A stretch of 10,760 nt of DNA from Woeseiaceae bacterium (GTDB lineage: Bacteria > Pseudomonadota > Gammaproteobacteria > Steroidobacterales > Woeseiaceae), in NCBI GenBank assembly GCA_022866645.1, contig JALHUQ010000285.1, positions 1 through 10,760 on the forward strand, in the 5' to 3' direction. The position numbers were made by a program, and so were the translations under genes. Below the pieces are notes generated by a model. That model did no database searches. It saw nothing but the letters and a program-made list of their open reading frames with translations, and was not told the DNA's origin. Shown piece after piece: positions 6,076-10,760 of this stretch. Position 1 is the first letter of the stretch, and each line of letters opens with the position of its first letter.

Positions 6076-8196
6076 CTATCTTTTATCCAGATAGAGCTGC
6101 CGTTCTCGGGCGACTTCAGCATCGTTGCGCTGCACCAAAGACGCATACTCTGGCCGGTTCGCGAGTCGATCGAACGCCGGCGCGATCGTCATGAAGGACG
6201 CCGAATCACCGTCATCCAGCCACTTCTGTGTGCGTTGCACGGCCAGATCGATTTGGTCATCCAGGATCGTGAAGATAACCAGACCGAACCATTCGCAGGG
6301 GCAAAGATATCCCGCGTTTAGTCGCTGCTCGTATCGCTTTCGGCACACGTCCATCACGGCGACGGCATCTTCGGTGTAACCCACCGACTGCAAATTATCC
6401 ACAAGCCACGGCGAGCAACGGGTTCGCCACGGAACGTTTTCGGCCTCCATCTTCGCGATCGTTTTGGCCACGAGTTCCACCATTTCTAACTGGGCGCCGG
6501 GGCTATCAACCAGTCTGTGATATTCGCGCGAATTCGCGAGCCATTGCATGTCAGTGTCGTCTTCGGACAAATGTGTATCGATCAACTCTTTGGCTTCTGG
6601 ATAGCGGCCCGCGACCATGTAGGCAGCCTCTGTAGCATCGTCCAGGCCAATAGCGATGGTCTCCTCCAGCAGACCCATTTCGAGCAACATATAGGCTATC
6701 CATTCTTTGAAATTTTCGTCATCCGGATGCGCTTCCAGCGCTTTTTCGGCCAGCAATGCCGCCTCTGCCTCGTGTCCCATCGCATCAAGGTTTGTCAGAG
6801 CGGCCTCGTACGCGAGTGGGTGCTCCGGGTGTAAATCGAACATCCGCTTGATGACCTGATCCGCGTCGTCGGGCCTTGCGAAACTGCGATATTCATAAGC
6901 AAGGTCCGCGCTGATTTCGAGCGACATCGGATCCAGCGCATACGCTCGCTCCTTGTCCGCCAGCATATCCTGGTAGCGACCTTGTTCGTACGCTGTATCC
7001 GCACGCCAGCTGTAGGCCAGCGCATAGTTCGGGTTCAACTCGATAGCCCGATCGAAATCCTTCGCCGCCTCAGCGAAGCGAAAACGCCGCAAGTGCTGGA
7101 ATCCTCGTATCGCAATTGCCTCCGGCATATTAGGCGACAATTCGAGGGCCTTGGTCAGGTGCGGGTCAACTGCGGCATCCACCACTTTGCGGTCCAGGTC
7201 TTTGCCACCGAAACGATTCTGCTCCAGTAGCAACCACGCGTGAGCCAGGTAGGCATGAGCGGGCGCAAAGTCAGGATCAATAGCAAGAGCGTTTTCGAAC
7301 TGGTCACGAGCGGCAATGATGTCATCCTGAGTCCGCAGCGCCATCCTTTCCCTGCCGATCAGGTAGGCGCTATACGCGTCCACATTGGCGGCGCGTTCCG
7401 AGATGATGTGTGTGTCTTCATTGCCTAACAAATGCACTTTCAAAGAAGCAATGATCGACGCGGCAATCTCGTCCTGAATTTTGAATATGTCGGTGTAGTC
7501 GCGATCATAAGTCTCCGACCACAAGTGGTAGCCGCTATCAACATCGATCAACTGTGCAGTAATACGAATGGTGGGACCGGCTTTGCGGATTGAGCCCTCG
7601 AGCACTGTGGCTACATCGAGCTTGGTGCCGATCTCGCGAATATCCGTCTCCTGGTTTGAGAAGGCGAACGATGAGGTCCTGGCCGCAACTCTCAAGGAAT
7701 TGGTTTTCGCCAACAAGTTGAGAATCTCCTCTGCAATTCCCTTCGAGAAGTATTCCTGGTCCTTGTTTTCCGAGTAATCTTCGAATGGCAACACCGCGAT
7801 AGAGGCAACGCCACTTTCAGCAGTCTCCAGGGTCGAGACACTGTCGCCCGGCAAAATAAACAAGCGAACGGACAAGGCTATGACGGCGAGTGCCAATACG
7901 CCGATGATGACGCGATCCAGCTTGCGACCGGTATCAGGTGCAATGGACCGGGACCGGTCGACCTCGGTTTCCCGCTTGATTCCGTCCGGGGTCATTTCAT
8001 AGACCCAGGCGAACAGGAGCGCCGCGGGAAAGCCAATCGCGGCGAGCAGAGCACTGACCTGAAGTATCCAGTGGGGGGCGGAAATGACTTCGAGCGCGAA
8101 GTCGATGACCTGCAATGCGACCCAGGCAACCAGGGCGTATGCGATTCCGACGCGGATGACGTTGCGCCGTCGAAGTTCGTTCCAAAGAGAATTCAT
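6076..8196 (-). CDS. Membrane-anchored FlgO-like/TPR protein
   Basis: A 706-residue protein without enzyme motifs. The N-terminus begins with a short R-R-R-N-V-I-R-V segment and has three hydrophobic stretches (about 13-36, 43-66 and 95-116) that should span the inner membrane. Residues about 131-255 resemble the FlgO-like domain often seen in adenylate cyclase/TPR proteins: S-I-A-V-L-P-F-E-D, F-S-K-G-I-A-E-E-I-L, V-L-E-G-S-I-R-K, then Q-L-I-D-V-D-S-G. From about 285 to 520 are TPR-like helix pairs, clearest around A-L-A-I-D-P-D and A-I-E-L-N-P-N-Y. No winged-helix or cyclase domain is seen, although many relatives carry one at the N-terminus. A role as a protein-interaction scaffold at the membrane is likely; the partner is unknown. 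It follows the aminotransferase after 79 bases and converges with the plus-strand operon. Confidence 0.8.
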   Translation of the reverse strand: MNSLWNELRRRNVIRVGIAYALVAWVALQVIDFALEVISAPHWILQVSALLAAIGFPAALLFAWVYEMTPDGIKRETEVDRSRSIAPDTGRKLDRVIIGVLALAVIALSVRLFILPGDSVSTLETAESGVASIAVLPFEDYSENKDQEYFSKGIAEEILNLLAKTNSLRVAARTSSFAFSNQETDIREIGTKLDVATVLEGSIRKAGPTIRITAQLIDVDSGYHLWSETYDRDYTDIFKIQDEIAASIIASLKVHLLGNEDTHIISERAANVDAYSAYLIGRERMALRTQDDIIAARDQFENALAIDPDFAPAHAYLAHAWLLLEQNRFGGKDLDRKVVDAAVDPHLTKALELSPNMPEAIAIRGFQHLRRFRFAEAAKDFDRAIELNPNYALAYSWRADTAYEQGRYQDMLADKERAYALDPMSLEISADLAYEYRSFARPDDADQVIKRMFDLHPEHPLAYEAALTNLDAMGHEAEAALLAEKALEAHPDDENFKEWIAYMLLEMGLLEETIAIGLDDATEAAYMVAGRYPEAKELIDTHLSEDDTDMQWLANSREYHRLVDSPGAQLEMVELVAKTIAKMEAENVPWRTRCSPWLVDNLQSVGYTEDAVAVMDVCRKRYEQRLNAGYLCPCEWFGLVIFTILDDQIDLAVQRTQKWLDDGDSASFMTIAPAFDRLANRPEYASLVQRNDAEVARERQLYLDKR

Positions 8197-8252
8197 TGAA
8201 ATCCGTCTTATCTTGTTGGTGTCATCTTGTACCAGAAATCGCTACAGGAAAC

Positions 8253-8271
8253 ATGCGCCTGTGTGGCGCAT
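8253..8271 (-). terminator. Hairpin after the aminotransferase gene (weak terminator candidate)
   Basis: ATGCGCC (8253-8259) and GGCGCAT (8265-8271) form a perfect 7-bp stem with a 5-base loop, starting five bases after the aminotransferase stop on the minus strand. On that strand it is followed by GTTTCC, a poor T-run, so it may be a partial terminator or a 3'-end stabiliser that reduces read-through into the TPR gene. Confidence 0.4.
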
Positions 8272-8275
8272 TTCT

Positions 8276-9679
8276 TCAGAATCCCGCCACGCCGGTAGGC
8301 CATGCCGGTGAATCACCGAGATCATGACCGTTATCACTGACGTGGCGAATAGCGGCATGCATGATCTCGAGGCCTTCACGCAATAAGGACTCGTCCATAT
8401 TGAGTGCCGGATACATACGGATCGAGTCTTCACGATCACTGATGGCCCACACACCGTTTTTCAGCATCTCCTCGCGTACGGCGCGGGAAATCCACCAGTT
8501 CTTTTGATCATCTTCCGCTTGAGGTTCGTGAAATCCCACACCCAACAGCAAACCATTGCCACGCACCTGCCGAACAATGTCGTATTGTTCCCAATCACTC
8601 ATGATCTCGCTCGCAACCCGTCCGAGATGTGCCGCATTTTCGACGAGCTTATAACGCTCGTAGAGTTCGAGCGTCTTGATACCGGCGGCGCAACCCGCGG
8701 GCGTCCCGGCGAAAGTCGATCCCGAGGAAAAGTCGTCGTTATCGCCCAGGATCTCGTCACGCGCTGCGATCCCGGCACAAGGCTCAATGCCACCGGAAAG
8801 ATTTTTCCCGACGACAAGGATGTCGGGCACGACGTCGTAGTGTTCGATGCCCCACATCTTGCCGGTGCGACCCAGTCCGGTCAGCACTTCGTCCGAGATC
8901 ATCAGCCAGTCGTTCTTGTCACAAACAGCGCGTATGCCCTTCAGGAAGTTCGTTGGTGGTATCCAGTTGCCACCTTCGGCCAACCCGGGTTCGATCAGAA
9001 TCGCGGCGATGCTGTCGCGTGGCACCATGCTGTTGGGAATGTGGTTATCGAGGTACCAAAGGCAATAGTCGACATACTGGTCCTGCGACATGCCGGCGGG
9101 CAAGTTGTCGCTGTACGGGTACGGCGCGCGTATGACGCCACCCGTCCAGGCCTCGAGGTAACGGTTGTACTTGCCGTCCAGACCGCTCATCAGTTTGGCG
9201 CCGATGCTGTTACCGTGATAGCTCGAGCTGAAACTGATGACGTAGCGACGCTTTTTGTACGTCAGAGCAAGGTGCACCGCAGCTTCAGCAGCCTCTGTTC
9301 CCGAAACTTCGTAGTTAAATCGCGACAGCGCTTTGTCCGGCATGATCGCGAGCAGCTTTTCGGCGAGCTCGTATCGTAAGGGATGATCGTAGTGGAAACC
9401 GTAGCGCTTGTGTGCCTCGTGCACCGCCTCGATCACCTCCGGGTGCGCATTGCCAACCGGATTCGTCGCCCAACCATTCTGAAAATCGATGTAGCGCTTC
9501 CCATCCAGGTCCCAGATAAAGTCGCCCTCGGCCTTGTCGATGACGATCTGGCGCGCCGACCGAAATCCGCGTCGCCCCGCTTTCTCCAATTCGGCCTCGA
9601 ACCTGAGGCCGTTCCGAAACAGCGGTATGCCACGCTCCAGCATGGCACGTGTCTTTTCTCCTGGAAACTTGGTACTCAT
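8276..9679 (-). CDS. Class III (omega-type) PLP-dependent aminotransferase
   Basis: A 467-residue aminotransferase of the class III family (acetylornithine, GABA, beta-alanine and omega-amino acid transaminases, and the glutamate-1-semialdehyde aminomutase group). Visible motifs are the phosphate-binding S-G-T-E-A-A-E-A-A (126-134), the cofactor-stacking Y154-H155-G156, the D263 that holds the pyridine nitrogen (I-S-D-E-V-L-T-G), and the PLP lysine K292 in V-V-G-K-N-L-S-G-G. F-A-G-T-P-A-G-C (323-330) matches the family pattern F-x-G-N/T-P-x-x-x-A. The substrate cannot be read from the sequence. The start is set at 9679 because AGAGG lies 5 bases upstream; the frame remains open for 44 more codons, but that extension runs through the terminator palindrome. 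It could act on amino groups of beta-lysine-type compounds, but it is on the other strand from that operon. Confidence 0.88.
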   Translation of the reverse strand: MSTKFPGEKTRAMLERGIPLFRNGLRFEAELEKAGRRGFRSARQIVIDKAEGDFIWDLDGKRYIDFQNGWATNPVGNAHPEVIEAVHEAHKRYGFHYDHPLRYELAEKLLAIMPDKALSRFNYEVSGTEAAEAAVHLALTYKKRRYVISFSSSYHGNSIGAKLMSGLDGKYNRYLEAWTGGVIRAPYPYSDNLPAGMSQDQYVDYCLWYLDNHIPNSMVPRDSIAAILIEPGLAEGGNWIPPTNFLKGIRAVCDKNDWLMISDEVLTGLGRTGKMWGIEHYDVVPDILVVGKNLSGGIEPCAGIAARDEILGDNDDFSSGSTFAGTPAGCAAGIKTLELYERYKLVENAAHLGRVASEIMSDWEQYDIVRQVRGNGLLLGVGFHEPQAEDDQKNWWISRAVREEMLKNGVWAISDREDSIRMYPALNMDESLLREGLEIMHAAIRHVSDNGHDLGDSPAWPTGVAGF

Positions 9680-9684
9680 TGAAA

Positions 9685-9689
9685 CCTCT
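9685..9689 (-). promoter_or_regulatory. Shine-Dalgarno that fixes the aminotransferase start
   Basis: On the minus strand AGAGG (9689-9685) precedes the ATG at 9679 by 5 bases. It supports this start over the upstream in-frame ATG at 9811, whose product would be translated through the 9717-9738 palindrome and lies inside the CBS gene. Confidence 0.6.
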
Positions 9690-9716
9690 GGCTTGAACTG
9701 GAACTGGCATAACGTG

Positions 9717-9738
9717 AAAAAGGGGTCGACCCCTTTTT
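9717..9738. terminator. Perfect 22-bp palindrome, bidirectional rho-independent terminator
   Basis: A5, then GGGGTCGACCCC, then T5: a fully self-complementary 22-bp sequence starting two bases after the CBS gene stop on the minus strand. The GC-rich stem followed by five T on either strand fits an intrinsic terminator. It should end the DUF1538-PII-CBS transcript and separate it from the aminotransferase. A 4-base loop TCGA would be expected in RNA. Similar GGGGTC-centred palindromes are dispersed in some gammaproteobacterial genomes, so a repeat element is an alternative; a single copy is seen here. Confidence 0.7.
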
Positions 9739-9740
9739 GG

Positions 9741-10148
9741 CTATTCGAGCTCGGGCAAAATGCTGTGGAGTACCAGCAGGTAGAAGCTGACGATCCCGAC
9801 AATCTTGCCATTATCGACCACGGGCGCGTGACTTATGCCAAAGTTCTTGAATAGTCGCGCACAGTAGCGGATTTCCATTTCGGGTCGCACTGTCAGGACC
9901 GGCTTCGCCATGACTTCATAGACGCTTACACGTTCCGGCGCCTTATCTTTGGCAATCACTTTCTTCGCCACATCGGAAAACAGCAACATGCCGTATTCGT
10001 CTTTCTCGTTTCGACGTTTGACAATCAGGCTCGTGGCACCCACTTCTTTCATGACCTTGAGAGCCGACAACACATCGAGCGTACCATCGACTTCCGTTAC
10101 TTCTTTACGCATGCAGTCGCGTACCTGGCCCCAGTCTCGCGTGCTCAT
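9741..10148 (-). CDS. Tandem CBS-domain protein
   Basis: A 135-residue protein made of two CBS domains (about 10-67 and 78-130), the Bateman module that binds adenine nucleotides and tunes transporters and enzymes. Domain 1 shows D-V-L-S-A-L-K-V-M-K and G-A-T-S-L-I-V, ending in G-M-L-L-F-S-D (D59). Domain 2 shows Y-E-V-M-A-K-P-V-L-T-V, G-I-S-H-A-P-V-V and G-I-V-S-F-Y-L. The usual S/T-x-x-D ribose-contact motif is split: domain 1 keeps Asp but has Leu for Ser, and domain 2 keeps S121 but has Leu at 124, so only one incomplete site type is available in each. The start overlaps the PII-like stop by 4 bases (ATGA), and a strong GGAGGAGA precedes it. Being last in the DUF1538-PII operon, it probably regulates the transporter in response to nucleotide level (inference). 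Confidence 0.85.
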   Translation of the reverse strand: MSTRDWGQVRDCMRKEVTEVDGTLDVLSALKVMKEVGATSLIVKRRNEKDEYGMLLFSDVAKKVIAKDKAPERVSVYEVMAKPVLTVRPEMEIRYCARLFKNFGISHAPVVDNGKIVGIVSFYLLVLHSILPELE

Positions 10149-10495
10149 ATTCTCTCCTCCACTATTTCACCCAACTCCTTGCTTTGGTGCACTACACCTA
10201 TTGCATCTTCGACATCGATGACTACCGCGATCCCGGTGCCGGGCTTCTCGTCGAACTGCCCAACACTGCCGATGTGTTCGAGTATTTTCCGGCTTAGGTG
10301 CTCTTCGACCAGCAACAACACGACGTCTCGTTGAGAAGATAGGGTCAGGCCAAAGAAACTCTTGTTCTCTTCGAGCCCTTCTCCGCGAGCATTATTGATA
10401 ACCGTGCAGCCAGTCGCTCCGGCGGCGCGTGCCGCCTCCATAATCTCATCCGTTTTGTTGTCCTCAACGAAGGCAACGATCAGTTTAAAATGCAT
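10145..10495 (-). CDS. PII-like signalling protein with shortened T-loop
   Basis: A 116-residue protein with the PII ferredoxin-like pattern: K-L-I-V-A-F-V strand, D-E-I-M-E-A-A-R-A-A-G-A-T-G helix, V-I-N-N-A-R-G-E-G (32-40), then R-D-V-V-L-L-L-V-E-E and E-K-P-G-T-G-I-A-V-V-I-D-V (83-95), where PII proteins have the C-terminal strand with T-G-x-x-G. The T-loop region (about 37-55) is short and has no equivalent of the uridylylated Tyr51 of GlnB/GlnK, so covalent control by GlnD is unlikely. It is probably a trimeric sensor of a nucleotide or other small ligand that acts on the adjacent membrane protein. It lies one base after the DUF1538 gene, preceded by AAAGAGGA within the end of that gene, and overlaps the CBS gene by 4 bases. 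It belongs to the PII branch found beside transporters rather than to nitrogen assimilation genes. Confidence 0.82.
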   Translation of the reverse strand: MHFKLIVAFVEDNKTDEIMEAARAAGATGCTVINNARGEGLEENKSFFGLTLSSQRDVVLLLVEEHLSRKILEHIGSVGQFDEKPGTGIAVVIDVEDAIGVVHQSKELGEIVEERI

Positions 10496-10496
10496 A

Positions 10497-10760
10497 TTAC
10501 TCTTCCTCTTTAGAATTGCGCGAGGCCGACAGGAAACTCGGAATGCGCTCTTTCAGTGCGGCCAGCTGACCATATGCCAGCACCGCGATAATTGGAAATA
10601 AGCTCGCGAACGCGACCAGGCCGAAGCCATCAATCAATGCGCTGCGACCGGGAACGGCTTCAGACAAACCCAGCCCAAGTGCAGTGATCAAAGGCACAGT
10701 TACTGTTGATGTTGTAACGCCACCGGAATCGTAGGCCAATGGCACAATTAGCCTCGGCGA
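10497..10760 (-). CDS. DUF1538-family membrane transporter, C-terminal fragment (UmpA/UmpB-like)
   Basis: The frame is open from the window edge to TAA at 10499-10497, giving about 87 C-terminal residues. The GTG at 10745 is internal: the upstream codons continue the family motif as S-P-R-L-I-V-P-L-A-Y-D-S-G-G-V-T-T. Then comes T-V-P-L-I-T-A-L-G-L-G-L, a short loop, D-G-F-G-L-V-A-F-A-S-L-F-P-I-I-A-V-L and a charged cytoplasmic-looking tail. Two hydrophobic helices (about residues 19-35 and 46-66) are visible. DUF1538 proteins, as I recall, have been described as the UmpA/UmpB pair from a halophile with Na+(Li+,K+)/H+ antiport activity; I cannot verify this here. The partner subunit, if any, lies outside the window upstream on the minus strand. 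It is directly followed by the PII-like and CBS genes, suggesting a transporter with its own regulators. Confidence 0.75.
   Translation of the reverse strand, partial: SPRLIVPLAYDSGGVTTSTVTVPLITALGLGLSEAVPGRSALIDGFGLVAFASLFPIIAVLAYGQLAALKERIPSFLSASRNSKEEE

Noticed and set aside
6074..6098. Imperfect inverted repeat CTATCT/AGATAG at the end of the TPR gene
   Set aside because: AT-rich, interrupted by a bulge, lies within coding sequence and lacks a T-run in the useful direction; not a convincing terminator for either converging unit.
8504..9379. 291-residue plus-strand frame antisense to the aminotransferase
   Set aside because: Long because of GC-rich codon bias on the opposite strand; the minus frame has every class III aminotransferase motif.
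9680..9811. 44-codon N-terminal extension of the aminotransferase frame to an ATG at 9811
   Set aside because: It overlaps the CBS gene and runs through the perfect palindromic terminator; the ATG at 9679 has a good AGAGG 5 bases upstream, and family similarity begins after it.

Overview
The window looks like chromosomal DNA of a free-living, probably marine or saline gammaproteobacterium. Coding is dense, the GC content is moderately high, genes overlap by 1 to 4 bases, and one gene encodes a large membrane-anchored FlgO-like/TPR protein of a kind common in Woeseia-like and related lineages. The taxonomic placement is inference; no rRNA or marker gene is present. I see no tRNA, CRISPR array, transposase or phage gene.

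Layout. Bases 1-215 hold the 3' end of an M20-family metallopeptidase gene. Bases 216-478 are non-coding and carry a good sigma70-type promoter (361-388) and a structured leader (402-441). Bases 479-6043 form a tightly packed plus-strand operon of five genes: a lysine 2,3-aminomutase, two Ddl-like ATP-grasp ligases, a GNAT acetyltransferase fused to a class II HDAC/acetylpolyamine amidohydrolase-type deacetylase, and a small free-standing GNAT. Everything from 6076 on is on the minus strand. Read in the direction of transcription it comprises the end of a DUF1538 (UmpA/UmpB-type) membrane transporter, a truncated-T-loop PII-like protein, a tandem-CBS protein, a palindromic terminator, a class III PLP aminotransferase, and the FlgO/TPR protein, which converges on the plus-strand operon.

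How the genes may work together. The aminomutase retains the two Asp residues that define lysine specificity, so L-beta-lysine is the likely entry metabolite. The two ATP-grasps resemble amino-acid ligases. The two GNAT domains and the deacetylase domain would add and remove acetyl groups on amines. Together they look like an undescribed pathway for an acetylated or transiently acetyl-protected beta-lysine peptide or pseudopeptide, either an osmolyte or a small metabolite. This is the most interesting part of the window. The minus-strand DUF1538-PII-CBS set looks like a cation/proton antiporter with two nucleotide-sensing regulators, which would fit a salt-stressed lifestyle, but nothing ties it directly to the beta-lysine operon.
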